Shown: positions 18,543-31,604, numbered from the stretch's first letter. The stretch is 64,000 bases of DNA from Pyrococcus horikoshii OT3 (GCF_000011105.1 NC_000961.1:1102662-1166661), one strand, 5' to 3'. Notes: generated by a model from the letters alone, not told the origin. Made by a program: numbers and translations.

Positions 18543-20717
18543 TTAAATAATATCCCCCTCAAGCGGTTTCCTTAAGAGGCCTAGCTCAGGTGAATATTCG
18601 AGTTCCGCCACCAGCAAATACTTCCCGGGTCCCTTATCGGATAATCTGTGGAAGTTTTCTTGTTCTGCGAAGAATAGCCAGTAAGGGATAGGAACCAGGT
18701 ATTTGTGAACCTCCATGTACTGACCTTTGTTCAAAAGGTCTTCCACGACATGTTGGTATGTTCCTGGAATGGCCTCAATTCCTCCAAATAATTTATAAAA
18801 TTCCATTTCTCCCTCAATGTAGTTGTCCATTGGTCTTATTTCTTTAAATAATCTCATGGCATACTCTTTATGCTCGAGAACTTTATCCACTATTTTATTC
18901 TCTTCCCTTCTGTAGGCTTCCGTTATTAAATAGGGTATTAATGATTCCCTAAGCTCTTTTCCATTAATTTCCCTAAGTATCTTTACAGTCTCTTCAACAA
19001 CATCATACGGTCTGTATACATTTTTGTCATCTTCACTTCCCTTTGTCAGAACGTAAACATCTCTAGGCTTGCCAAACCCTCTCCTATTTACCCTGCCAAA
19101 CCTCTGAATTAGAGCATCAAGGGGAGCTGGTTCCGTAATAATGCTCCCAAAGTCTATATCCAGGGAAACCTCAATTACCTGAGTTGCCACGACGAAGTCG
19201 AAATCGCTTAATGAATTCATCAGCATCTTCTCTTTATCTTCCCTGTCTCCGTAGGTAAACCTACCGTGAATTAGCATGACGTTCGCTCCGCTTTCTTTGA
19301 GTTTTGAATACACTTCGATGGAGGTATTCACGGTGTTACATGCAATCAATATAGGCCTTGGCCCAGGGAATTCTTCCGAATCTAAGGTTCTTATATCCCC
19401 ATCTATCACGTTCACTCTATGCCTTGTGAATTTATCCGCTTCCTCTGGAGGAGTTTTAAGTTCTTTTGGATTTAAAATCGACTTTATTAGCTCTTCCAGG
19501 AACTTTGGAAAGGTTGCCGTCATTACAAGGGCTTTTGCCCTTTTCTCCTTCAGTAGCTCTAACATGGCCAATATAATTCCCAAGATATTTGACTCATAGG
19601 CATGGATCTCGTCAAAGATCAAAAGTGAGTTAATCAGCTCTACTAATGTGATTTCAAAGAATCCAACACCAAAGAATGCCTTCATTATCTGGAAGGGGGT
19701 AGTAATCTTTATTGGGGAATAGATCTTCCCGTAAAGGGAGAGCAACCTCTTGTACTCCAAAGAAGAAGAGTACAGGTAAATTCCCGATGAACTGTGAAGT
19801 AGGCCAACCAATCCTGGGTCTTTAAACATTTCCAGTAATCTTCTGTGCATGGCATTTATACTAGCTTTGTATGGAAGAATGTAAAATATTCTACTCGATA
19901 TTCCTTTCTTAGTTCTGTGAGCGTTTTTATTCGCCCATAAAAGGGCTGCTTCAGTCTTTCCATAACCTGTGGGGGCATAGAGAATTACATCTCCCTCTGT
20001 CATCGAGGAGCTTAATTGAAGTGGTCTCCACTTCTCCCTCGGAATTTTCATCTCCACAAACTGCTCTATGTCTGGTAGAAATCTTATTGAGCTCTCTCCT
20101 GCGGAAGCTAGGTGATCACAGGCATTTAATAGACCCTTTAAAATTATCATTTCATCCCTCAACCTGTTTACATTTTCCTCATACCACTTCAATAGATCTT
20201 CAAAGTGAAAGTCCCTTACATCCTCCTCCCAGTTCTTTGGTAGCTCTAGTAACTTTTTCTTTTTCCCAAATACGTAGATTTCCCAAAGAGGGATCTTCAA
20301 AAAATACATTTCAATGTATTCCTTATTTTCGAGGAGCTCTTCGACTCTCGCTTCATATTCTCCCCTGTATTCTCCAATAGGGATATAGTTTTTCACCTCG
20401 CTTATTGGCTTATGGTGGGTGAGAATTGACAATCCCACTAACATTTTATGCTCATCTTTAAGGTCTAAAAATTGAATGAAGGGCGTGGAGAGAATTTCAT
20501 GTCTGTATCCCCACGTTTTTGGATTTTTCTGGAAACCAAGGGCACATTTTCCAAGGTCATGGAGGATGATGGTGTAAAACTCTAATTCCCAAACTTCGGG
20601 GAAGATCTCCTCCAGCCAAGGAAAAGCCCTTTTCATGCTTTTGAGAACGTTAATAGCATCCATAACGTGGCATTCCAGGAAGTCATGCGGATTGAATTTT
20701 GCAAAGCATACCTTCAT
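18543..20717 (-). CDS. cas3: CRISPR helicase-nuclease Cas3
   Basis: A 724-residue fusion of an N-terminal HD nuclease (HDLGKCALGF near residue 50; RHEILSTPFIQ) and an SF2 helicase: Walker A APTGYGKTEAALLWANK, DEIHAYES box, MTATFPKF motif III and QRFGRVNRRGFGKP motif VI. It is recruited by Cascade to degrade target DNA. The start at ATG 20717 overlaps the cas5 stop (ATGA) and has an AGGTGG site; GTG 20726 is less likely. Confidence 0.95.
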   Translation of the reverse strand: MKVCFAKFNPHDFLECHVMDAINVLKSMKRAFPWLEEIFPEVWELEFYTIILHDLGKCALGFQKNPKTWGYRHEILSTPFIQFLDLKDEHKMLVGLSILTHHKPISEVKNYIPIGEYRGEYEARVEELLENKEYIEMYFLKIPLWEIYVFGKKKKLLELPKNWEEDVRDFHFEDLLKWYEENVNRLRDEMIILKGLLNACDHLASAGESSIRFLPDIEQFVEMKIPREKWRPLQLSSSMTEGDVILYAPTGYGKTEAALLWANKNAHRTKKGISSRIFYILPYKASINAMHRRLLEMFKDPGLVGLLHSSSGIYLYSSSLEYKRLLSLYGKIYSPIKITTPFQIMKAFFGVGFFEITLVELINSLLIFDEIHAYESNILGIILAMLELLKEKRAKALVMTATFPKFLEELIKSILNPKELKTPPEEADKFTRHRVNVIDGDIRTLDSEEFPGPRPILIACNTVNTSIEVYSKLKESGANVMLIHGRFTYGDREDKEKMLMNSLSDFDFVVATQVIEVSLDIDFGSIITEPAPLDALIQRFGRVNRRGFGKPRDVYVLTKGSEDDKNVYRPYDVVEETVKILREINGKELRESLIPYLITEAYRREENKIVDKVLEHKEYAMRLFKEIRPMDNYIEGEMEFYKLFGGIEAIPGTYQHVVEDLLNKGQYMEVHKYLVPIPYWLFFAEQENFHRLSDKGPGKYLLVAELEYSPELGLLRKPLEGDII

Positions 20718-21343
20718 TTCTTCCACCTGTGCAGGTAAACTCCTATATTGAGTTCAGGATCGTAGAGAGCTCTAACCATTTGCCTCTTTCTCTCACCTTC
20801 ATTTCTTGGGAAGAGGGTAATCACGAAAGGTTTAATGAGCCTTGCCTTCCTGGGAATCGTTGAGTAATCGTATTCAACGACTAATGTATGAACTATTCCA
20901 GGTATACCTAGCTCTATTGGGACTACGGTTCCCCCTACTGGGGCTTCCCTCTCTTCAAGCTCCACCTTCTTTATCTCTTCTAGGGTGGCAAGATCGCTTG
21001 ACCTTCCCAGGAGGAGTTGATACTTAGGTTTTCTGAAATATTCTTTCCAATCATCTGGAAGGTAAAGATAGAGCTCTGCATCGTAAAGAATTTCTCTCGC
21101 TATGACATCTGTTTCTTCCTTTGAGAGGGAATGGATCCTTTCTAAGTCAATCCCTTTCCCTTCACTTCTGAAAACGTAGCCAATATACTGGAGTTCCGAT
21201 AAATAAACGGGCTCCCCCCTTGCACAGGAGAGTATTCCTTGGATAGTGAAAGGAGGGGGAACTGGAAGGGTAGGCTGATACCCAGCTTGAAATGTAGGAT
21301 AACGAAATGAAGCCGTCCAAGATTTTAATTTCACCCTGATCAT
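20714..21343 (-). CDS. cas5: Cascade subunit Cas5 (Cas5t type)
   Basis: A 209-residue Cas5. The N-terminal MIRVKLKSWTASFRYPTFQA is the conserved first strand and loop, followed by LPVPPPFTIQGILSCARGEP and a glycine-rich APVGGTVVPIELGIPG. Cas5 caps the crRNA 5' handle in the complex. I place the start at ATG 21343, directly after GGTGAGGA, because the longer frame overlaps cas7 and has no family resemblance. Order and sequence match the Cst (Tneap, type I-B) module of P. furiosus. Confidence 0.93.
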   Translation of the reverse strand: MIRVKLKSWTASFRYPTFQAGYQPTLPVPPPFTIQGILSCARGEPVYLSELQYIGYVFRSEGKGIDLERIHSLSKEETDVIAREILYDAELYLYLPDDWKEYFRKPKYQLLLGRSSDLATLEEIKKVELEEREAPVGGTVVPIELGIPGIVHTLVVEYDYSTIPRKARLIKPFVITLFPRNEGERKRQMVRALYDPELNIGVYLHRWKK

Positions 21344-21353
21344 TTCCTCACCT

Positions 21354-23746
<2,393 letters not shown>

Positions 23747-23767
23747 GTTCAACAAGCCTCCTACGCT

Positions 23768-23863
23768 CTAAGAAAGCACACTAAAGAAAGCCTCAATCTC
23801 TTGTTCCCTCTGGTTATCTCTTGCAAGGGTTATAAGCTCTATTTCAAACTCTACTTCATACAT
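23768..23863 (-). CDS. Possible 31-codon leader ORF upstream of cas8
   Basis: Between cas6 and cas8, an ATG at 23863 opens a 31-residue acidic reading frame (begins MYEVEFEIELITLARDNQRE) that stops 21 bases before the cas8 start. An AT-rich promoter-like stretch (TTTAATTATATC) lies upstream, so cas8 and the genes after it may have their own promoter. The frame could be a short leader peptide, a remnant or chance; nothing shows that it is translated. Confidence 0.3.
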   Translation of the reverse strand: MYEVEFEIELITLARDNQREQEIEAFFSVLS

Positions 23864-23981
23864 AAATTATCACTAATTCAAGATATAATTAAAGCATTTA
23901 TATCTTTTAACTTTTTCTTGAATCATAATAACCTAAAAATACGAAAATAAAGAGAGTAATTTTTTAAATTTTATTAAGTAA

Positions 23982-24785
<804 letters not shown>

Positions 24786-24854
24786 CTAATTGAAACTTAT
24801 CAACTACCATTAGTCGTCAGAACTTAAAAAACTTATCATCCCACAAATTGTCAA

Positions 24855-26459
24855 TTATACTATGTAAACACCAAACCTCTCCAAAAGTAGAACGTCGAGT
24901 TTTGCTGATTTAGCAGTTCTTATGGCATCTAAAGGTGAGCAAACTATTGGTTCTCCATGCATATTAAAGGAGGTATTGAGGACTGCTCCCACTCCAGTTC
25001 TTTTTTCGAACCTCCTTATAATCTTATAATATGTTCCAAGATCCTTTGGAACGCTCTGTGGCCTAGTAGTTCCGTCAATGTGAACTACTGCCGGTGCAAC
25101 TTCCATGAATTCCTCACTTGCTAAGTAACTCATCGTCATAAATCTGTTCGGTTCACCAGTTAAGTCCTCAATATAGTCGGGAAACCTTTCTTCTAATATT
25201 GAAGGGGCGAAGGGCTGGAAGACATCTCTCCTCAATGCTAAATTTAGTTTTTCCCTAACTTTCTCATTCCTGGGATCGGCAAGTATTGATCTGTTCCCAA
25301 GGGCCCTTGGTCCATACTCCAACCTTCCCTGGAATAGGCCAACGAGCTTTCCCTCCACCAAGGAATCCGCAACGAAAGAAGGAACGTCAACCTCTTCGTA
25401 CTCAAGCCCTTCCCTCTTGAGGATTTCCTCTATTTCTTCGGGAGAATAAGAAGGTCCCAGGAAGACGTGTTTAAGCTTAAAGGGTTTCCACTTACCAAAG
25501 AGCAACTCCATTTGAGCTTTGACATAAATTGCAGCGCCAAACGCTAATCCGGCATCATCCATAGCTGGAAAGATCCAGATATCCCCGAAGATCCTCCTTA
25601 GAATTGCATTGGCTTTTACGTTCTGAGCAACCCCTCCAGCGTACGCTATTGGGAGTTCATACTTCTTTAGCTCGAGCCCCATTTCTTCTATAAGCCTTTC
25701 TAAGTGCGCTTGAGCACTTGCTGCTATCTCTATTGCCTTCTTCTCGAGTTCATTATCCATGATACCCCTCTTAAGATTTGAGGATACTTCTTTGGCCTTT
25801 TCTAAGGGAAATTCAAAAAACTCTGCTAGCTTTTTCGTAGCCTCAGTACCTATTACCTTAAGCTTATTCTCGAACGTTAGACCGTTTAGCTCTATGATCG
25901 CTGAAAGTTCGTATCTTGGATTCCCGTAAGCAGCTAAACTCATAACCTTCCCCTCATGCCTCATAGGCTTAAAACCAAGCAACTCCGTTACTGAAGCATA
26001 GAAATCACCCAAGGAATCTATGTACGTTGACTGGGCTATTCTAAACATCTGACCATCTTTGGCTATACTTACAGTGGAGCTCAGCCCATCTCCAGCTGCA
26101 TCTATCGTTAAAACTACAGCATCCCTAAGGCCTGAGCTATAGTATGCCGAGGATGCATGGGCAAGGTGATGTTCAACAAAAATAGCTTTTTCCTTAAATT
26201 TCGGACCAAATATTGATTTTAATTTATGTTCAAGCTCTAATAATCTCTTTTGCCTCCTGAAGAGACCAGCAATTGCAATTACATCTACATCATCAGGCTC
26301 AGTCCCCGACATTTCAAGAACTTTTCTAATGCTCAATTCTGGGAATCCTCTATACTTCTTTACCCTATTTAGCCTCTCCTCATTAACAGCGTATATCTCC
26401 TCATCATTAAGAAGCACGGCCCCAGCGTCGTGACCGTCATGAATTCCAAGGATTATCAT
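24855..26459 (-). CDS. NodU/CmcH-family carbamoyltransferase
   Basis: A 534-residue protein of the NodU/TobZ/CmcH family, which transfers a carbamoyl group from carbamoyl phosphate via a carbamoyl-adenylate. The N-terminal Kae1-like domain shows IHDGHDAGAVLLNDEEIYAV and the metal-binding EHHLAHASSAYY; LPIAYAGGVAQNVKANAILR and YGPRALGNRSILADPR also match. The C-terminal part is the YrdC-like carbamoyltransferase-C region. The acceptor is unknown; cell-surface sugar or a cofactor is possible. A carbamate kinase at 49962 could supply carbamoyl phosphate. Confidence 0.88.
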   Translation of the reverse strand: MIILGIHDGHDAGAVLLNDEEIYAVNEERLNRVKKYRGFPELSIRKVLEMSGTEPDDVDVIAIAGLFRRQKRLLELEHKLKSIFGPKFKEKAIFVEHHLAHASSAYYSSGLRDAVVLTIDAAGDGLSSTVSIAKDGQMFRIAQSTYIDSLGDFYASVTELLGFKPMRHEGKVMSLAAYGNPRYELSAIIELNGLTFENKLKVIGTEATKKLAEFFEFPLEKAKEVSSNLKRGIMDNELEKKAIEIAASAQAHLERLIEEMGLELKKYELPIAYAGGVAQNVKANAILRRIFGDIWIFPAMDDAGLAFGAAIYVKAQMELLFGKWKPFKLKHVFLGPSYSPEEIEEILKREGLEYEEVDVPSFVADSLVEGKLVGLFQGRLEYGPRALGNRSILADPRNEKVREKLNLALRRDVFQPFAPSILEERFPDYIEDLTGEPNRFMTMSYLASEEFMEVAPAVVHIDGTTRPQSVPKDLGTYYKIIRRFEKRTGVGAVLNTSFNMHGEPIVCSPLDAIRTAKSAKLDVLLLERFGVYIV

Positions 26460-26497
26460 CGAATAAGTATATTAAAAAAAAGAATAATAAAGATAAC

Positions 26498-26704
26498 TCA
26501 AGCTCCAGCCTGCTTTATAAACCTAACTATCTTAGCCTCTTCCCTTGTAACTAGCTCCTTTTCCCTTCTAATAACCCTAAGCAGAGAAACATTTTTTATC
26601 CTTTTTTGCCTTATCATCCTGGCCAACCTAGCTTCTTCCAAAAGTAGGGCCTCCCTCCTTCTTCTAACTATGTCCAACCTTTTAAGTAAGAGGTCGAGCT
26701 CCAT
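26498..26704 (-). CDS. Small basic helical protein
   Basis: A 68-residue, highly charged protein predicted to be almost entirely helical (ELDLLLKRLDIVRRRREALL, then EEARLARMIRQKRIK). The ATG follows a good GGTGA site. The pattern faintly resembles the first helix of AroQ chorismate mutases, but the usual active-site spacing is not obvious and I would not assign it. It is divergent from the AK6 gene, with a palindrome between. Confidence 0.55.
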   Translation of the reverse strand: MELDLLLKRLDIVRRRREALLLEEARLARMIRQKRIKNVSLLRVIRREKELVTREEAKIVRFIKQAGA

Positions 26705-26750
26705 GTATTGTCACCTTATACATTTATTCCCCTAAGGATTTATAAACTTC

Positions 26751-26786
26751 TCGTTGAACGTTGTATCAATGTTCGTTAATCAACGA
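26751..26786. promoter_or_regulatory. Nested inverted repeat, candidate operator
   Basis: The outer arms TCGTTGA (26751-26757) and TCAACGA (26780-26786) are perfect inverted copies. Inside, AACGTTG-TAT-CAATGTT is a second near-perfect palindrome with one mismatch. It lies between the divergent small helical protein gene and AK6, upstream of the AK6 TATA-like CTTTAAAAC near 26801. Binding of a dimeric regulator is inferred. Confidence 0.45.
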
Positions 26787-26840
26787 TATTAGATCCATAC
26801 CTTTAAAACCTAGGTATTAACTTTTACCGATGGTGGGGAC

Positions 26841-27383
26841 ATGCTCATAGCTATAACCGGCACTCCTGGCGTTGGAAAGACTACCGTGGCCAAGCTTCTA
26901 GCCAAGAAGCTTAACTATGAGTACGTGAGCCTTAAAGACTTCGCCCTTGAGAAGGGTTGCGGGAGGAGGGTAAACGATGAAGTTGAGGTTGAGATCGATG
27001 AGCTAGCTTACTTTATCGAGAGGGAACTTAAGGGGAAGAATGCAGTTTTAGATGGACATCTAAGCCATTTAATGCCGGTTGACCTTGTCGTAGTCCTCAG
27101 AGCCCATCCAAAACTAATAGGAGAAAGGCTCAGAGAGAGGGGTTATGACAGAGAGAAGATAGGGGAAAATGTTGAAGCTGAACTCGTAGATGCTGTACTT
27201 ATAGAAGCCATCGAGGAACACGAAAATGTTATAGAGGTTGATACTACTAATAAATCTCCGGAAGATGTTGTTGAGGAGATAGTAAGCCTAATCAATTCAG
27301 GCATTAAAAAGAGGGTAGGTATAGTGGATTGGAGTGAGGTGTATGACGAGATAATACCCTATCTAAGGCTTGGAGGTGAGTAA
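26841..27383 (+). CDS. AK6/Fap7-type adenylate kinase-like NTPase
   Basis: A 180-residue P-loop protein. [20 protein letters not shown] is the Walker A region, and [20 protein letters not shown] the AK6-type Walker B region with a conserved His. Archaeal and eukaryotic AK6/Fap7 works in small ribosomal subunit maturation as well as having adenylate kinase activity. It is followed at once by htpX, whose ribosome site lies in the last codons of this gene. Confidence 0.9.
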
Positions 27384-27384
27384 G

Positions 27385-28254
27385 ATGGGTTTAGGTCTTT
27401 GGATAAGAACTGGAATTTTAATGACCCTTCTAACTGTAGTATTAGTGGGGATAGGTTATCTTCTAGGCGGAACTGGCGGGATGATAATAGCTTTCACGCT
27501 GGCCCTTTTCATGAACCTCATAAGCTATTGGTTCAGCGACTCTATTGTTCTTAATTGGTATAACGCGAGGATAGTTAGCGAGGAGGAAGCCCCCGAGCTC
27601 CATTATATCGTAGAAAAGCTTGCTAGACAAGCCGGAATTCCAAAGCCAAGGGTTGCCATAGTCCCAACTATGGTCCCAAATGCATTTGCAACTGGGAGGA
27701 GCCCAAGAAATGCCGTAGTTGCCGTAACTGAGGGTTTACTACAGCTACTAAATAAAGATGAGCTTGAGGGAGTTATAGCCCATGAGATAAGTCATATAAA
27801 GAATAGAGACACACTAATTCAGACTATAGCAGCAGTCTTGGCTGGGGCCATTATGATACTCGTTGATTTTGCTAGGTGGTCACTTTGGTTTGGAGCCTAT
27901 GATGACGAGAGAGATTCGGGAAGCGTAATAGGATTAATTCTCGCTATAATCTTAGCTCCACTTGCTGCAACCTTAATCCAGCTAGCTATAAGCAGATCAA
28001 GGGAGTACCTAGCCGATGAAACTGGGGCTAGGATAAGCGGGAAGCCTCACGCCCTTGCTAGTGCCCTCATGAAAATAGAGGAGGCCGTGAGGTACAGACC
28101 CCTTAGGAGGGGTAACCCAGCAACGGCCCACATGTTCATAATTAACCCATTTAGGGGAATAGACTTTGCGGAGTTATTCTCCACCCATCCACCAACCGAG
28201 AAGAGGATAGAGAGGCTTAGGAAGATCGCCCTTGAGATGGGTATAATCTTCTAG
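27385..28254 (+). CDS. htpX: Membrane zinc metalloprotease HtpX
   Basis: A 289-residue M48 protease. Two N-terminal membrane segments (about residues 8-50) precede the catalytic zinc site [12 protein letters not shown] near residue 131. A second hydrophobic pair follows, and then the third ligand region [15 protein letters not shown]. HtpX degrades damaged membrane proteins. The start is ATG 27385, preceded by GGAGGTGAG. Confidence 0.93.
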
Positions 28255-28298
28255 AAACTTTTATAAATACCCTGACAACTCAAGGATGGGGAGGTAAA

Positions 28299-28496
28299 AT
28301 GGTGAGGCTCAAGGCGATCATAGTAAGGGATAGGGATGGCGAGGAGTTCTTAAGGTGCCCGAGGTGTGGGATGGTCTTCAAGAGGAGGAAGGATTACATA
28401 AGGCACGTTAACAAGGCTCATGGATGGCTCTTTGGAAGGGGAAAGCCGAAGGGGAAGAGGTTAAAGAAGAAGTATGCAAAGCTCCTTTCTAAGTGA
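28299..28496 (+). CDS. Small C2H2-type zinc finger protein
   Basis: A 65-residue basic protein with one C2H2 finger ([20 protein letters not shown], then a second His in VNKAHGW) and a very basic tail ([18 protein letters not shown]). Archaeal single-finger proteins like this probably bind nucleic acid. A GGAGGT site precedes the ATG. It is short but well supported by composition and motif. Confidence 0.8.
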   Translation: MVRLKAIIVRDRDGEEFLRCPRCGMVFKRRKDYIRHVNKAHGWLFGRGKPKGKRLKKKYAKLLSK

Positions 28497-28504
28497 TTTT
28501 TATT

Positions 28505-28564
28505 TTTAATGATGAAACAGCCAGGACCCTGATGGGATGATGAGTGGTGGGCTTAGCTGATGTT
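28505..28564 (+). ncRNA. C/D box guide sRNA candidate overlapping the dph6-like gene start
   Basis: In order: C box ATGATGA (28509-28515), 13-nt guide AACAGCCAGGACC, D' box CTGA (28529-28532), 4 nt, C' box ATGATGA (28537-28543), 13-nt guide GTGGTGGGCTTAG, D box CTGA (28557-28560). Both C-type boxes are perfect RTGATGA. The C' box ends one base before the GTG used as the start of the next gene, so RNA and coding region overlap. Target sites were not identified. Confidence 0.78.
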
Positions 28565-29227
28565 GCGGTACTCTATTCTGGAGGAAAAGATTCCAATTAT
28601 GCACTTTATTGGGCCTTGAAAAGTGGGCTCAGGGTGAGATATTTAGTTTCTATGGTAAGTGAAAATGAAGAGAGCTACATGTACCATACGCCAAATGTAG
28701 AGCTTACTTCCCTTCAAGCTAGGGCCCTTGGAATTCCAATAATTAAGGGATTCACGAAAGGAGAGAAAGAGAAAGAAGTTGAGGATTTAAAAAATGTTTT
28801 AGAGGGGTTAAAGGTAGACGGAATTGTTGCTGGAGCATTAGCAAGTAGATATCAGAAAGAAAGGATAGAAAATGTAGCCAGAGAGCTCGGCCTAAAGGTT
28901 TACACTCCGGCCTGGGAAAAGGATCCGTACCAATATATGTTAGAGATAATAAAGCTTGGGTTCAAGGTAGTATTCGTTGCTGTTTCCGCTTACGGTTTAA
29001 ATGAAAGCTGGCTCGGGAGGGAGCTTAACTATAAAAACCTAGAGGAGTTGAAAAAGCTCAGCGAAAAGTATGGAATTCACATCGCTGGGGAAGGAGGAGA
29101 ATTCGAAACCTTTGTCCTTGACATGCCGTTTTTCAAAGCTAAGATCGTCATAGATGATGCAGAGAAATTCTGGGATGGTCTCTCGGGAAAATTTATAATC
29201 AAGAGAGCTCACTTAGAGTGGAAATGA
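28544..29227 (+). CDS. Diphthine-ammonia ligase family ATP pyrophosphatase (Dph6-like)
   Basis: A 227-residue PP-loop ATPase: [19 protein letters not shown] at the N-terminus, [19 protein letters not shown], and [20 protein letters not shown]. These match the archaeal Dph6/DUF71 family that amidates diphthine on elongation factor 2. The PP-loop begins within ten residues of the GTG at 28544, so translation cannot start far downstream. This means the 5' end must overlap the C/D box RNA. The stop overlaps the next gene. Confidence 0.87.
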   Translation: MVGLADVAVLYSGGKDSNYALYWALKSGLRVRYLVSMVSENEESYMYHTPNVELTSLQARALGIPIIKGFTKGEKEKEVEDLKNVLEGLKVDGIVAGALASRYQKERIENVARELGLKVYTPAWEKDPYQYMLEIIKLGFKVVFVAVSAYGLNESWLGRELNYKNLEELKKLSEKYGIHIAGEGGEFETFVLDMPFFKAKIVIDDAEKFWDGLSGKFIIKRAHLEWK

Positions 29228-30456
29228 GGGGGAAGATAACCAAGATCAACGAAAATGGCCTTGGAGTCCTAGGAAATATCCTAGTACCGTTTGCATACCC
29301 TGGGGATGAAGTTGAAGTAACTGAAACGAGGGAAAGATTCGGAAAGATTATAGCAAGAGACTTTAAGCTAATGACTCCTTCTCCCCTGAGGATCCCTGGT
29401 AAATGTAGCCATTTCGGTAAGTGTGGTGGGTGTTTGTGGCAGGGATTAAGGTATAGAGAGCAACTCAAGTTAAAGGAGGAAATTTTCAAGAGGATAACTG
29501 GAATTGAGGCCGAAATAAAAGGCTCTCCCAGGATATGGTATTTTAGGAACATCAGCAATTTCATAATAACCGTGAACGGGATAGGATTCAAAGAGTTCGG
29601 AATGCCAAAAACAGTAGTTAACATTAGGGAATGTCCAATTTTTTCCGAGAGAACTCCAAAGTATCTAAAAGCTTTGAAAGATTTCTTGAGAGAATCTAAC
29701 CTAAAACCATGGAACTGGAGGGAAGGAGACGTTCACTACCTCCAGGTTAGAGAGGGAAAGTTTACTGGCGAGGTTATGGTAAATATAATAGCCCACGTTC
29801 CCCTTAACTATAGGGAAGCTCTTATGGAGGCTTTTAACTTCGCGGATTCAATATATTGGAGCTTAAAAGCTGATAAGAAGGATGATCCACGAGGCTTCCC
29901 AACCTTAGTTTTGGGTAACGAGGTGATAAGGGAGAAAGTTGAGGGAATAACTTACCTTATCCACCCTTCCGTTTTCTTCCAAACGAATAGCTATGCTCTA
30001 CCCCTTCTACTGAAGAGCGTGGAGAAGTTTTGTGAAGGTTCAAAAGTTCTCGATCTTTACTCGGGAATAGGCACCCTCTCACTTTACCTTGCGAAGAGAG
30101 GATTCGAAGTTACAGGGGTTGAGGTAAATGGAACCTCAGTAGAGATGGCAAAAAGGAGTGCTGAAATAAATTCGATAAATGCAACTTTCATTCAAGGAAA
30201 AGCTGAAGATGCTGAGCTAGAAGGTTACGAAACCCTAATAGTCGACCCACCCAGGAAAGGATTAAAAGAGTTCTCCAGGAGGATCGTGAAGAAAGGCCCC
30301 AACACTCTTATATATGTTTCTTGCAATCCGCTAAGGTTCATCCTTGATTATAGGAACTACCTCTCAGAGGCTTACAAGGTGGATGACGCTCTATTAATAG
30401 ACATGTTTCCCCACACTCCCCATATTGAAGCTGTAATTAAGCTCGTTAGAAGGTGA
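29224..30456 (+). CDS. RNA m5U methyltransferase, RumA/TrmU54 family
   Basis: A 410-residue enzyme. Cysteines for a [4Fe-4S] cluster are in [13 protein letters not shown] and NIRECPIF. The SAM-binding core has [18 protein letters not shown] and [15 protein letters not shown], then VDPPRKGL and the catalytic cysteine YVSCNPLRF. Thermococcales have two such paralogs, one acting on tRNA U54 and one on 23S rRNA; I cannot tell which this is. The start at ATG 29224 overlaps the preceding stop (ATGA). Confidence 0.88.
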
Positions 30457-30462
30457 TCAAGA

Positions 30463-31581
30463 GTGCAGAAGCTAATAATACTTATATTGATAAGCTTAGG
30501 ATGGATATTCAACTACTCTCACAGGATGGCCGTTCCCTCCCTTGCTCCAATACTCATGAAGGAGTTAAGCATTAACAATACTGAGGTTGGCCTTCTAATG
30601 ACGGCTCTGCTATTACCTTACTCTTTAATTCAAGTACCTGCTGGGTACATTGGAGATAAAATCGGGAGAAAAAAGTTGCTGACTCTCAGTATACTTGGAT
30701 ATTCAATATCTTCTGCTTTAATAGTTCTTGCAAGAAATTACTGGGATTTAGTGGCCATCAGAGCTTTATATGGCTTCTTTGCTGGCCTCTATTATGCTCC
30801 TGCAACTTCCCTAATAAGCGAGCTTTTTAGAGAGAAGAAAGGTTCTGCTTTGGGCTTCTTTATGATTGGGCCTGCTATAGGCTCAGGAATAACACCTTTA
30901 ATAGTTGTCCCAGTTGCTCTAATGCTTAACTGGAGGCTTTCCTTCCTAGTTCTCTCGATAATGAGCTCTATAGTTGGCGTTCTCCTCGTGCTAACCGTTA
31001 AGGGAGAACCCGTAGAAGTTGAGAGGGCTAAGTTCAGCATTCCCAAGGGAGTCCTTCTATTAAGCTTAGCGAACTTCCTGGGACTTGGGGCTTTCTTTGC
31101 CATGTTAACCTTCTTGGTTTCCTACTTAGTTTCTAAAGGGGTAGATATAAAGGAGGCCTCCCTCATGTTCTCCATACTTTCCTTGGTGGGAGTCTTCGGA
31201 TCAGTGACAGCGGGTTTTCTCTATGATTATGCTGGAAAGGTCAGCGTCTTCCTCGCTTACCTACTTAACTTTCTCTTGACTTTCTTGATAATAGTTTTTC
31301 CAACTCCTTTACTCCTAATACCTTTGGGCTTAGTCTTATATTCAGTTGGGGGAATAATAACGGCTTATACAGCTGAAAAAGCTGAAAAAAGTAATCTTGG
31401 AGTTGTAATGGGCTTTGTAAATATGGTTGGCTTTTTTGGAGCCACTACAGGCCCCTATGTAGTGGGATTTCTGATAGATAAATTAGGGTACTCGAGGGCC
31501 CTACTCTCAGTTCCGCTAGCTTATTTAGTCTCGGCCCTAATAATAATAGTCGACATAAGGAAAACTTCATATAAGAGTTAA
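30463..31581 (+). CDS. Major facilitator superfamily transporter
   Basis: A 372-residue protein with about 11-12 membrane segments. The first cytoplasmic loop carries the MFS motif GYIGDKIGRKKLLT, and a GFLYDYAGK loop is the matching site in the second half. It starts with GTG, 6 bases after the methyltransferase stop. The substrate is unknown. It is short for the family but seems complete. Confidence 0.85.
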   Translation: MQKLIILILISLGWIFNYSHRMAVPSLAPILMKELSINNTEVGLLMTALLLPYSLIQVPAGYIGDKIGRKKLLTLSILGYSISSALIVLARNYWDLVAIRALYGFFAGLYYAPATSLISELFREKKGSALGFFMIGPAIGSGITPLIVVPVALMLNWRLSFLVLSIMSSIVGVLLVLTVKGEPVEVERAKFSIPKGVLLLSLANFLGLGAFFAMLTFLVSYLVSKGVDIKEASLMFSILSLVGVFGSVTAGFLYDYAGKVSVFLAYLLNFLLTFLIIVFPTPLLLIPLGLVLYSVGGIITAYTAEKAEKSNLGVVMGFVNMVGFFGATTGPYVVGFLIDKLGYSRALLSVPLAYLVSALIIIVDIRKTSYKS

Positions 31582-31604
31582 CTCAACGTTTAGATGGTGA
31601 TCTT

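Noticed and set aside
26498-26704. Chorismate mutase for the 68-residue helical protein
   Set aside because: Only a faint helical similarity; the expected active-site residues are not placed correctly.
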